A stretch of DNA of 64,000 nucleotides, taken from DAOUTW01 sp964523575. GTDB taxonomy: Bacteria > Zixibacteria > MSB-5A5 > GN15 > JAAZOE01. Both the position numbers and the translations under genes were made by a program. The notes beneath the pieces were generated by a model. It did no database searches. It saw nothing but the letters and a program-made list of their open reading frames with translations, and was not told the origin of the DNA. Positions 7,446-15,767 of the stretch are shown here, in pieces. The first letter of the stretch is position 1; every line of letters starts with the position of its first letter. The DNA is taken from contig CAZGAV010000010.1 in the NCBI GenBank assembly GCA_964523575.1, positions 1 through 64,000 of the forward strand. Direction: 5' to 3'.

Positions 7446-8819
7446 TTGTATTTGCAGACTGATCTTGCATATTATAGGGAAGAATTGACGGACTGGCAGG
7501 TACGAGAGATGGAAAAAAAGCTCAGCCAGCTCATTTTCAACAGCATCAGTGACGGTGTTTTCACGGTCGATCGGAATTGTATTATCATGTCATTCAATAA
7601 ATCGGCCGAGAAAATCACCGGTTTTATGGCGTCGGAGGCTGTTGGAAAACATTGTTTCGATATTTTCCGCACCGACCTTTGTCACCGGCAGTGCGCATTA
7701 AAGGATACCCTCAAGACTCATAATCAGATCCAGAACGCACGCGTGAAGATCATTACGCGGGACGGCCGGGAATTGCCGATCAGCGTGACGACGACTATGC
7801 TCAAAGACGACCAGGGCGAGATTATCGGCGCCGTCGAATTCTTCCGCGACCTGTCGGAAGTTGAGCATTTGCGCAAAACCCTCGATCAGAAGCGGGCCCT
7901 CGAGGATATCGTCAGTGTCAACCCGAAGATGCATGACTTGATAAATCTGCTGCCCGATGTCGCGGAATCCGAATGCAGCGTTCTCATCGAAGGTCCCAGC
8001 GGCTCCGGCAAGGAGCTTTTCGCTCAGGTTATTCATAACCTCAGTCCGCGTCGGTATGGCCCCTATATCAAGATAAATTGCGCCGCACTGCCGGCCAGTC
8101 TTCTCGAATCGGAACTGTTCGGCTACGAAAAAGGCGCTTTTACCGATGCCAAGCGCGACAAGCCGGGGCAATTCAGCCTGGCCAACGGTGGCACCCTCCT
8201 GCTCGATGAAATCAGCGAGATGGATATTTCCCTGCAGGTCAAGCTGCTCCGCGTCCTCAATAATGGCGAATATCGGCCGCTGGGATCGACCAGGACATTT
8301 CACACCGATGCACGTATCATCGCCGCCACTAATGCGGATATGGGCGATTTTATCGCTGAGGGGAAATTTCGGGAAGATCTTTACTACCGGATAAACGTGG
8401 TCAACGTAGCCATTCCTCCATTGCGCGAGCGGCCCGAGGACATTCCGCTTCTCGTGGATCATTTTCTGGAGGTGTACCGCAAGAAAAGTCACAAAACGAT
8501 CGAACGGATTTCGCCCAAAGCGTTGTCCGTATTGCGCCGGCATTCATTCCCTGGTAACGTTCGAGAACTGGAAAACGCGGTCGAACACGCATTTGTCATG
8601 TGTCACGGCAACGAGATTCAGGTCGATCATCTTCCCCCGCATATTATAGCGGAGAGTATCCCCGGCCAGATAACAGCGTCGCGGGAGACCGGTGAGAAGG
8701 AGATCATTCAGGAAGCACTGCAGAGATATAACGGCAACAGGTCCCGTGCAGCGATCGAACTGGGTATGCATCGATCGACGCTATGGCGGAAAATAAAAAC
8801 GCTTGGGATAAAAATCTGA
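7446..8819 (+). CDS. PAS-AAA+-Fis sigma-54-dependent activator
   Basis: 457 residues if translation starts at TTG 7446; the ATG at 7509 (residue 22) is an alternative and leaves the PAS domain intact. A PAS domain (about 25-145) contains a cysteine-bearing stretch (CFDIFRTDLCHRQC) that could bind a cofactor or sense redox. The AAA+ domain has Walker A GPSGSGKE near residue 182, the sigma-54 contact loop as GAFTDA (canonical GAFTGA) near 230 and Walker B TLLLDEI. A Fis-type helix-turn-helix (NRSRAAIELGMHRSTLWRKI) ends the protein. It is the natural activator of the two sigma-54 promoters at 5311 and 5742. Confidence 0.95.
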   Translation: MYLQTDLAYYREELTDWQVREMEKKLSQLIFNSISDGVFTVDRNCIIMSFNKSAEKITGFMASEAVGKHCFDIFRTDLCHRQCALKDTLKTHNQIQNARVKIITRDGRELPISVTTTMLKDDQGEIIGAVEFFRDLSEVEHLRKTLDQKRALEDIVSVNPKMHDLINLLPDVAESECSVLIEGPSGSGKELFAQVIHNLSPRRYGPYIKINCAALPASLLESELFGYEKGAFTDAKRDKPGQFSLANGGTLLLDEISEMDISLQVKLLRVLNNGEYRPLGSTRTFHTDARIIAATNADMGDFIAEGKFREDLYYRINVVNVAIPPLRERPEDIPLLVDHFLEVYRKKSHKTIERISPKALSVLRRHSFPGNVRELENAVEHAFVMCHGNEIQVDHLPPHIIAESIPGQITASRETGEKEIIQEALQRYNGNRSRAAIELGMHRSTLWRKIKTLGIKI

Positions 8820-8859
8820 TTGCGCCGGGGTGCGATGATTACCCGGTTGTGATAATCGT

Positions 8860-8883
8860 CTCGTGGACTCCACCACGAGTTTT
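8860..8883 (+). terminator. rho-independent terminator after the activator gene
   Basis: CTCGTGG (8860-8866), a six-base loop, CCACGAG (8873-8879), then TTTT. It lies 40 bases past the activator stop. The remaining bases to 9030 show no gene. Confidence 0.75.
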
Positions 8884-9030
8884 CGGTCAGTTGCGTAAAA
8901 GATTGACTGAATATCTTTATAAGTGGCATGATAGAGCATGCAGCGATGCTCCGGCAACGCAATGCCGGGTTACCGTTTCCCTAAAAGTTCCTTGTCATTT
9001 GTGTCATATTTGTGCCCTCTCGCCAATAAA

Positions 9031-9070
9031 CCAGCTGCAAACAGACAAAACCAGCTGCAAACAAACAAAA
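9031..9070 (+). repeat. 20-bp tandem direct repeat
   Basis: Two consecutive 20-base units (9031-9050 and 9051-9070) starting CCAGCTGCAAACA differ at a single base. They lie just outside the first GIY-YIG/hairpin array. No function is evident. Confidence 0.8.
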
Positions 9071-9147
9071 AATGGAAATCCCTTGTCCTGTTTTGACTTA
9101 AATGCTAATTGACGCCATTTCAATAGGTTACGAAAATCTCTTCCGGA

Positions 9148-9463
9148 GAATCCCAGCCTCTCCGCCAGTATCAGAAGATACTTTTTGGCTGTCGCGGGGG
9201 CAGAGGCCCCTCTTCTGCTGTCGCGTGGATGACCGGAGTTCCTACTTCAAAAGTAAAGTTCTATAATTGTCCCAGCTTGCCCGCTGCCAGAAGGCAGTTT
9301 TCGGCTGTCGCCATTATGACCTGACTATAATCCCAGAGTAACGAGAGTTCTATACTTGTCCCATCTTCCCCGACACGAATCCATCGTGTTTTCTGCTGTC
9401 GCGTGGATGACCGGAGTTCCTACTTCAAAAGTAAAGTTCTATAATTGTCCCAGCTTGCCCGCT
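9148..9463 (+). repeat. tRNA-Ser tail plus four hairpin/CTGTCGC modules
   Basis: Begins with an exact 23-base copy (9148-9170) of the tRNA-Ser T-arm/acceptor 3' end and its downstream junction. Modules follow: AGTATC-AGAA-GATACT (9167-9182) with CTGTCGC 9189-9195; GGGGC-AGAG-GCCCC (9197-9210) with CTGTCGC 9218-9224; CTGCC-AGAA-GGCAG (9284-9297) with CTGTCGC 9305-9311; ACACGA-N5-TCGTGT (9373-9389) with CTGTCGC 9396-9402. Degenerate tRNA-like tails (TTGTCCCAGC...CCCGC) precede the third module and follow the last. A perfect 73-base direct repeat links 9213-9285 and 9391-9463. There is no 5' tRNA half, so these are not tRNA genes. Confidence 0.85.
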
Positions 9464-9522
9464 CTTAGAATCACTTGTGAGCGTAGCGAATTAGTGATTC
9501 TTAGACCCTGAGCTTTAGCGAA
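9464..9522 (+). repeat. REP-like palindrome upstream of the first GIY-YIG gene
   Basis: CTTAGAATCACT (9464-9475) pairs with AGTGATTCTTAG (9493-9504) with one mismatch, followed by an imperfect CCCTGAGC...GCGAAGGG hairpin. The 18 bases GACCCTGAGCTTTAGCGA (9504-9521) recur exactly at 15768-15785 before the second GIY-YIG gene, so this block travels with the gene. Confidence 0.7.
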
Positions 9523-9548
9523 GGGCTGATTCTGTCGGGATTGCACTC

Positions 9549-9833
9549 ATGTGGTACATATATATCCTGGAATGCCGTGACGGTTCCTATTACACCGGTG
9601 TCGCCAAAGACGTAAGAGCGCGGCTGAATAAGCATAATCCCGGCAAGGGCGCGAAATATACGCGGATGAAGCGCCCGTGCACCATCATTTATGTCGAGGA
9701 ACATCCGGATGAAAGCTCGGCACGCCGTCGTGAAATGGAGATCAAGGGCTGGCGGCGCGATAAGAAAGAAGGATTAATCCGTGGGTTTCCTTCGTCGGCC
9801 CTGGATGACCTCCTCAGGATCTCCGGGCAATAG
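9549..9833 (+). CDS. GIY-YIG domain nuclease, copy 1
   Basis: 94 residues, a single GIY-YIG domain of the small UPF0213/YhbQ type. Motifs: YIYIL near residue 3 and YYTG near 14 (the GIY-YIG pair), Arg in VRARL, KHN, KGAKYT, and a Glu in VEEHPDESSARRREMEI as the likely catalytic acid. The family cleaves DNA with a metal ion; stand-alone members often lack a known role. About 90% identical to the copy at 15810. It is flanked by the REP-like block upstream and a degenerate tRNA-tail/hairpin array starting right after its stop. No strong ribosome-binding site is seen. Inferred to be the protein of a small selfish or homing-like element. Confidence 0.9.
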   Translation: MWYIYILECRDGSYYTGVAKDVRARLNKHNPGKGAKYTRMKRPCTIIYVEEHPDESSARRREMEIKGWRRDKKEGLIRGFPSSALDDLLRISGQ

Positions 9834-9837
9834 CCCT

Positions 9838-10075
9838 CCGACGAATCCTACCTCCTCCGCCAGTATCGGAAGATACTCTTTGGCTGTCGCGGGGGCAGGG
9901 CCCCTTTTCTGCTGTCGCATGGATGATCTCACAATATTCCCAGAGTAACCAAAGTTCGAAACTTGTCCCAGCCTCCCCGCTGCCAGAAGGCAGTTTTTGG
10001 CTGTCGCCATTATGACCTGACTATAATCCCAGAGTAACCAGAGTTCGATATTTGTCCCAGCTTTCTCCGCCACAT
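9838..10075 (+). repeat. degenerate tRNA tail plus three hairpin/CTGTCGC modules
   Basis: Begins with a degenerate tRNA-Ser tail. Modules: AGTATC-GGAA-GATACT (9862-9877) with CTGTCGC 9884-9890; GGGGC-AGG-GCCCC (9892-9904) with CTGTCGC 9912-9918; CTGCC-AGAA-GGCAG (9980-9993) with CTGTCGC 10001-10007. A tRNA-like tail (GTTCGATATTTGTCCCAGC...CTCCGCCA) closes the array near 10073. Same order as the first three modules at 9148. From 10076 to 10318 no gene is convincing; TTGACA at 10094 and TAATAT at 10121 have too long a spacer for a confident promoter. Confidence 0.82.
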
Positions 10076-10318
10076 CATTTTCTAAGGCCACTCTTGACAA
10101 AAAAGGTCGCTGGACCAATTTAATATGTGGTACATGAGCCGGCGGCAGACCCGGCTGCGCAACTATCTTGCGCCGCGCATCTTCAGCATCATGAATGCCA
10201 CTCAACGGAAGGCGTCAATAATCTCGATATAAAATCATTGACGTCGGCAATGCCTTTTTGTATATTACTCTCAGGGAATAAAATCTCTTCAGGCATTTTC
10301 AACGTGGCAGGTGAAATC

Positions 10319-12130
10319 ATGTATAAAAATTCTTATTGGAAGAATAGGGGTAATCCGTGGGAATATGATTCGGGTCCTCCGAAAAATCTATGTTGGCCGA
10401 GGTTATTTTCGGAGACGCCCAATTATCGCCGGCTTTCTCTGACGGCATTAGGCAGCGAGAAATTCAGGTGGCATTTCGGCCCGATGTATTTCCGCGGTCG
10501 AACGGGGGCCGGCAGAGTTAAAATTGTCATCATCGGTCAAGAAGGCGCGCAGGATGAGTGTCTTGCACACAGAGCATTTGTTGGCAGCACGGGAAGCAGG
10601 CTACAATATCTTCTTAATTTCATGGGGTTGGATTATTCCTATCTTTTCGTAAACACCTTCGTGTACCCAATATACGGCCAATACGCCAGTTACTTCAAAT
10701 GGCTGGCGCAAAATCTGGAGTCGCCGATTGTCCAGCATCGGCATGATATATTCAATTACATTCTGAAGAAAAACGATGTCCGGTTGGTTGTTGCGGTCGG
10801 GAAAGCCGCTGGAGAGTCGGTTATAACATGGGTAGAAAGCCGCGGCGGAACAGGCCCGGATGGTACGGGTGATCTTTCAACCTGCAGCGGAAGTTTCCTC
10901 GATCCCAAGACCAGGATTGTCGGGGTTCGTCATCCGGGAGGGGCCAAAATCCCCGGAGAAATCGCCGAAATAAAACAGAGCTTTCAAGACGCCATAGACA
11001 AAATTAATACCTGGATTAAGCAAGATTCGGCCTGGTTGCCCCCCGACCCCGGAATGACAAGAGATTTGAGTCTCCCATATTCATTCGGTAAAGCCGCCAT
11101 TCCTTTTCGAGATTTGCCTTTTGGTATAACCTGGAGATTGGGAAAAGGCAGCACAACGAGTAACAGAAAGGATTCTCAACGATCGATACAATTGTTTTCG
11201 GCCAGCGGCAAATATAATAATTCTGGGGATAAAATCGTATACGCCGATTCAGCCCCCGGGACTGCGGAGGGGTATTCCGAAAAACCCGGTGATGTACCGT
11301 ACGAACCGCAGGTTGCCGATTACAGGGATTACGATAAGGGGCCCGGCCTGTCGTTTGCACGCTTGTTCATGGGCGGCAAAAAGGATCTTGCCTGGCCGGA
11401 TTTTTCGACCTTGGGAGTAAAATCTGACATATCGCTGGGCTATGGCCCGATTTATAGAGGTCGGCCAGGTAAAGCGACATTTCTCATCCTGGCAGATCAG
11501 CAATCTCATGATGATCTTTTTACCGGACGGGCCCTAACCGGTGAGTCCGGGCAGAGATTCCAGGCGTTTCTGAAAGCGATGGGTATTACCAGATCATATT
11601 GTATTCTGCGTATTTTGCCGGTGGACATGTTGGATCTCACTCCAGCCAAACGAAAATCCATAGTCACCAATACGGAGATAGTAAAAATCTATGACGCCTT
11701 TCTTGACAAGATACTGGCCAAGAAGAAAACCAAATTGATATTAACTTTGGGTGAAATGTCGGCGACATTGATTCAAAAATTGCAGACAGCGCCGATAGAC
11801 GTCATAAATCTCCGCTCATGGCTTCAATCAGGGGCCCTGAGTGACTGGCAGAGTGCCATAAATAGCATCAAGACAAAGTCATATCCCAAAGATATTACCA
11901 ATCCGTCATTTACATATAATGGCGGACGATGGCAAATACCAGGCTATGATTTGCCCTACGGGACATTGAAATGGCTGGGCAGTTCGGGAGATCGGGCGCG
12001 AAGAGCCAAGGATAGTGCCGGGCAATGGTCAGCAGGATATTATAAACTATTCATGCCTCAATGGGCTTTCTCTCTGGCTCCTCCGCCGCTGTCCAATAGT
12101 GAGGCAAATTCCATAGCCAAGCATCCATAG
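10319..12130 (+). CDS. protein with two tandem uracil-DNA-glycosylase-like domains
   Basis: 603 residues from ATG 10319; the frame is open back to a GTG at 10127, but the extra 64 residues look non-protein-like. Copy 1 has a UDG-superfamily pattern: IGQEGAQDE...RAFVGSTGSRL near residues 72-95 (compare GEAPG..E...PFVG..G..L of family 4/5 enzymes), a VNTF strand, and VGVRHPGG near 202, equivalent to the HPS motif. Copy 2 (about 355-550) repeats the layout (GYGPIYRGR, ADQQSHDD...RALTGESGQRF) but lacks the HP motif. Both copies share flanking segments ending DLPFG/DLPYG, proving internal duplication. A 13-base gap and GGAGGT link it to the next gene. Activity on DNA is inferred only. Confidence 0.75.
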   Translation: MYKNSYWKNRGNPWEYDSGPPKNLCWPRLFSETPNYRRLSLTALGSEKFRWHFGPMYFRGRTGAGRVKIVIIGQEGAQDECLAHRAFVGSTGSRLQYLLNFMGLDYSYLFVNTFVYPIYGQYASYFKWLAQNLESPIVQHRHDIFNYILKKNDVRLVVAVGKAAGESVITWVESRGGTGPDGTGDLSTCSGSFLDPKTRIVGVRHPGGAKIPGEIAEIKQSFQDAIDKINTWIKQDSAWLPPDPGMTRDLSLPYSFGKAAIPFRDLPFGITWRLGKGSTTSNRKDSQRSIQLFSASGKYNNSGDKIVYADSAPGTAEGYSEKPGDVPYEPQVADYRDYDKGPGLSFARLFMGGKKDLAWPDFSTLGVKSDISLGYGPIYRGRPGKATFLILADQQSHDDLFTGRALTGESGQRFQAFLKAMGITRSYCILRILPVDMLDLTPAKRKSIVTNTEIVKIYDAFLDKILAKKKTKLILTLGEMSATLIQKLQTAPIDVINLRSWLQSGALSDWQSAINSIKTKSYPKDITNPSFTYNGGRWQIPGYDLPYGTLKWLGSSGDRARRAKDSAGQWSAGYYKLFMPQWAFSLAPPPLSNSEANSIAKHP

Positions 12131-12143
12131 GAGGTACGCGCAA

Positions 12144-15100
12144 ATGGAGAAAATCAAATTGGGGGCAAATACCAAATATGCCCTCGAGGGTCGTGTCGTC
12201 TCTCTGGATGCAGAGTCGACAGTTTTCGAATCGGGAGTGATATATATTGAGGGTGATACGATTGTCGACGTGAGGAAGTCGTCGCAATCCCCTCCTCAGG
12301 GATTCACCAAGAAAGACATCATCAAAACCGGCGGAACCATCTATCCGGGTTTGATCGAGTTGCACAATCATCTCAGTTATAATATCCTGCCTATGTGGGA
12401 CGTGCCGAAGACGTTTTTCAATCGTGATCAGTGGCGAAGACACCCGGATTACAAGAAAAAAATGACCGGTCCTATGCGGATCTTAGGGAAAATCGACGGT
12501 TACCTTCAAGCCATTGTCAGATATGTCGAATGCAAATTGTTATTTTCCGGGGTGACGTCGTCTCAGGGGATAACACTCTCCATCGCGGCCAAAATCCAGA
12601 AGTTGTACAAAGGGGTGGTCCGAAATGTCGAGCAGACAATAGATGATGATCTGCCCGGCGCTGATACCAGAATTGCCGATGTAGATGCAAAAGATGCGGC
12701 GCATTTTCAAAAGATACTGGAGAAGTGCAAGAACTGCTACTTAATACATCTGGCAGAAGGTGTCAACACCAGCGCCAATAAACACTTTAAAGCGCTGCAA
12801 GTGTCCCCTGATAACTGGGCCATTACGGATAAACTGGCGGGGATACACTCGGTCGGATTATATCCCGAAGATTTTAAGGTCATGCGCGATCATAACGGTT
12901 CCATTATATGGTCGCCGATGAGTAATTTTCTCCTGTACGGAACAACGGCTGATATAAAATCGGCCAAGAAAAACGAACTATTGATCGGCATGGGATCCGA
13001 CTGGTCAGCCAGCGGCAGCAAAAACCTGCTTTGCGAACTCAAAGTGGCTCATTTGTTCAATAAAAACAATGGCAATCTATTTACCGACGAACAACTGATA
13101 CGAACAGTGACAACCGACGCCGCAAAAATCCTGCACTGGGATAAAAAAATAGGAAGTCTCGAGAAAGGGAAAAAGGCGGATTTGATAGTCCTGAGGGGCA
13201 AGAAAGGGGAACCCTGCACCAATCTTATAAACTCCAACGAACATCAAATCATTCTTGTGGTTATCGATGGATGGCCAAGATTCGGTTACAAGCGCTTTTT
13301 GGGTAAATTTGACGTCACATTGGAAAAGGTAAGAATCGGCACCTATACCAGGTATATGAATCTGAAAAACGAATCGGAGAATATAATAGACATCGACGTT
13401 TCATTTAAGGATGCGCAAAAGAAATTGATTAAAGGTATGCGAGACCTTCCTCAGCTTGCCAAACAACAGGAGGACTACGACAGCGGCATTTTCGCCGGCA
13501 CAACCTTTATCTCGGAACACCAATCTGACGTTAGTATATTTTTGGAGCATGAAGACCATGAGGGCAGCTCTCAGCGACATCATTTTGGTGCGGAATTTTC
13601 CTGTGGAGGGCTCTTCGATCAGGGCGCGACCGTCTATTCCGAGATATTGGAGGGCCTGGAGCTCGATCCGCCGACCATCGCAGATGACCATCGTTATTTT
13701 GACAAACTGGCCAGACAAATGAACCTGCCTGATTACATAGCCGCCGGGCTGCCGGGATACTATGGAAGAAAAGTCACAATATCAGCTGCCGACAGCGTGT
13801 CGCGTAACAAAAGCTATCTAAAGCGGTCGAATTTCGATTCAATTCAATCCTTGGCCACCTTCCGCATGACACCGGGATATCTGCACCCAAATGACCGACT
13901 GACCATTATCGATCAGGCAATATCCATACTAAAAAATGCCTATGTTCATTTGCCTTTGAAAAGGGCCAGACATGCGTCCAACCCCCTGAAGCGGCTGGAT
14001 TTATTGCGCGATGCGGTGCAATATGATGATGATTATAATTCCGAGTTGGAGTTTCACTCCGAGATAATCCAGATATTTAATTCATTACGGGATCTGCATA
14101 CGGTCTACCATTTGCCTGCGCCATTCAATGACAAGGTTGTCTTTGTCCCCTTCATGATTGAGGAATGCTACGAAGGCGAAGAACCCAAATACATCATTTC
14201 GCGAATAATGAGCGATGATGTTCCCTCGAGTTTTAAGATCGGTGTCGAGGTCACCCATTGGAATAATATACCTATCAGGAGGGCTATCGCCTCCAATGGG
14301 GATCGCTATGCGGGCAGCAATAAGGCGGCCAGATTTGCAAGAGGTCTGAATTCGATGACCTTCAGGCACCTGGAGGTCATGCTGCCGCCGGAAGAAGAAT
14401 CAGTCACCCTTAATTATCGAGACCCCGGGTCTGGTAAGAGGACGAAGGGCATAAAGAGGAGAATCAGCTTCCCTTGGTTGGTGGGATCGGTCAACTCAGA
14501 ATACATGCTGAACATGGAAAACGGCTGGCGTGCGGCGCATCAAACGTTGTCCGGCTATGATTATAACACTCTTTTGGTTCAGAACACACGAAAGGCCTTT
14601 TTTGCCCCCGGCCAATTATATAAGCGCAAGCTTTCTGAGGGCAGCAACAAACGCGAAAATCCTTTCTATGGATTTGAAGAGACGCGTTTCCCCAATCACT
14701 TCCGCTGCAAAAAAGTAACGCATGAGGGAAAATCATACGGTTATATCCGCATTTTCTCCTTTGACACCGACAACCCTTTGGGGTTGGCCGAAGAATTCGC
14801 TCGGCTGCTTCACAGGATGCCGCCGACGGGAGTGATTCTGGATGTTCGCAATAATGGAGGCGGCCACATCCGGGCGGCCGAGTATATGCTGCAAACTCTT
14901 TCGAAAAAATATATCAACACGGAAGCGGCGCAGTTTATCAATTCCGACTTCATTGAATATTTATGCAGGGTTCATTCCCCTTCGAATATAAATGAGCAGT
15001 TGGATTTGTCCAGATGGCGAGATTCCCTGGATGAGTTAAGAAATACCGGGGAAGATTATAGTCAGGGATTTCCGCTGACACCGCGGTCCCTGTTGAAACG

Positions 15101-15509
15101 ATTTCGGTCGAATCGAGGTTACAAGCTGGTATTGATCACCGACGCCTTATGCTATAGCGCCACCGATATATTTGCTTCAGGATTTCAAGATAATAAACTC
15201 GGTACAATACTGGGTATACATGAAAACACCGGTGCGGGTGGCGCCAACGTGTGGACTCATTCGATCCTTTACGAGCTGACCCTGGATGTGAATGGGGATT
15301 CACAGTATTTCGAACCCCTCCCTTGTGGCGCCAATTTCACTGTAGCCATACGCCGCATGTTGCGGACCGGCGACAATCAGGGCCTGCCTTTGGAGGATCT
15401 AGGTGTCGAACCGGATTATATCCACCGGATGACAAAAGCCGATTTGCTGGGTAAAGACCATGCAAACAGGGATCTTATTGCCAGAGCGTGTGAAATTCTT
15501 CGTGAGTGA
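12144..15509 (+). CDS. amidohydrolase / S41-type peptidase fusion
   Basis: 1121 residues. The N-terminal about 400 residues are an amidohydrolase-superfamily TIM barrel close to imidazolonepropionase/AtzA-type enzymes, with the expected metal ligands: His74-x-His76 (HNH), His202 (HLAE), His235 and Asp286 (GSDWS). The C-terminal about 350 residues resemble S41 tail-specific proteases (DVRNNGGG near 902, then ALCYSATDIFASGFQD with Ser1005). The Lys of the CtpA-type GKG motif is replaced by GAGG, so it may be tricorn-like or non-proteolytic. The middle third is not recognised. GGAGGT precedes the start; cotranscribed with the UDG-like gene. One sampled line (13321-13380) is 40% G+C against 68% at 17641-17700, suggesting transfer. 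Confidence 0.8.
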   Translation: MEKIKLGANTKYALEGRVVSLDAESTVFESGVIYIEGDTIVDVRKSSQSPPQGFTKKDIIKTGGTIYPGLIELHNHLSYNILPMWDVPKTFFNRDQWRRHPDYKKKMTGPMRILGKIDGYLQAIVRYVECKLLFSGVTSSQGITLSIAAKIQKLYKGVVRNVEQTIDDDLPGADTRIADVDAKDAAHFQKILEKCKNCYLIHLAEGVNTSANKHFKALQVSPDNWAITDKLAGIHSVGLYPEDFKVMRDHNGSIIWSPMSNFLLYGTTADIKSAKKNELLIGMGSDWSASGSKNLLCELKVAHLFNKNNGNLFTDEQLIRTVTTDAAKILHWDKKIGSLEKGKKADLIVLRGKKGEPCTNLINSNEHQIILVVIDGWPRFGYKRFLGKFDVTLEKVRIGTYTRYMNLKNESENIIDIDVSFKDAQKKLIKGMRDLPQLAKQQEDYDSGIFAGTTFISEHQSDVSIFLEHEDHEGSSQRHHFGAEFSCGGLFDQGATVYSEILEGLELDPPTIADDHRYFDKLARQMNLPDYIAAGLPGYYGRKVTISAADSVSRNKSYLKRSNFDSIQSLATFRMTPGYLHPNDRLTIIDQAISILKNAYVHLPLKRARHASNPLKRLDLLRDAVQYDDDYNSELEFHSEIIQIFNSLRDLHTVYHLPAPFNDKVVFVPFMIEECYEGEEPKYIISRIMSDDVPSSFKIGVEVTHWNNIPIRRAIASNGDRYAGSNKAARFARGLNSMTFRHLEVMLPPEEESVTLNYRDPGSGKRTKGIKRRISFPWLVGSVNSEYMLNMENGWRAAHQTLSGYDYNTLLVQNTRKAFFAPGQLYKRKLSEGSNKRENPFYGFEETRFPNHFRCKKVTHEGKSYGYIRIFSFDTDNPLGLAEEFARLLHRMPPTGVILDVRNNGGGHIRAAEYMLQTLSKKYINTEAAQFINSDFIEYLCRVHSPSNINEQLDLSRWRDSLDELRNTGEDYSQGFPLTPRSLLKRFRSNRGYKLVLITDALCYSATDIFASGFQDNKLGTILGIHENTGAGGANVWTHSILYELTLDVNGDSQYFEPLPCGANFTVAIRRMLRTGDNQGLPLEDLGVEPDYIHRMTKADLLGKDHANRDLIARACEILRE

Positions 15510-15570
15510 CGTTGTCGGTGTAGATATACCAGACCTCGTGAGACATATTGTGTTTTATTGTAATTCACAA

Positions 15571-15767
15571 ATGGAGGTTCGTTCGTTGAAGCATCAGATT
15601 CGATCAGCGAGGGTGAAAAGGCTGGTATCGGAGTTGGCGGAGGCTTTAGGCAGCGATGCCATGGCGTACCGTGACTTTGAAATCCCGCGCTCGACAATCT
15701 ATCGGTGGAAGAAAGCCTATGTCGAGAAGGGGGTAGACGGTCTGGTTCAGAGAAAGCCAATCGCCAG
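15571..15767 (+). pseudogene. truncated transposase/integrase N-terminal HTH fragment
   Basis: From ATG 15571 about 65 residues read as a helix-turn-helix of the IS481/IS3-type transposase N-terminus (IPRSTIYRWKKAYVEKGVDG). The frame stays open to 15876, but from 15768 the DNA is the 18-base block that precedes both GIY-YIG genes, so the original gene ends at that junction. No DDE catalytic region exists. It reads as a transposase interrupted by, or recombined with, the GIY-YIG element. No good Shine-Dalgarno is present, and the bases between 15509 and 15571 carry nothing else recognisable. Confidence 0.6.

Noticed and set aside
9148..9166. A second tRNA-Ser gene
   Set aside because: Only the T-arm 3' side and acceptor end are copied; there is no D arm, anticodon arm or 5' acceptor strand upstream.
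54..10007. CTGTCGC tails as binding sites of the sigma-54 activator (half-site TGTCGCA)
   Set aside because: The shared six bases are short, most repeat copies continue with G not A, and they are tied to hairpins without sigma-54 promoters nearby; coincidence is more likely.
9148..10075. CRISPR array
   Set aside because: The repeated modules vary in stem sequence and spacing, the conserved parts are short, and no cas gene is near.
10127..10318. N-terminal extension of the UDG-like protein from GTG 10127
   Set aside because: The extra residues are compositionally unlike the rest and derive from repeat-flanking DNA; ATG 10319 begins the conserved part.
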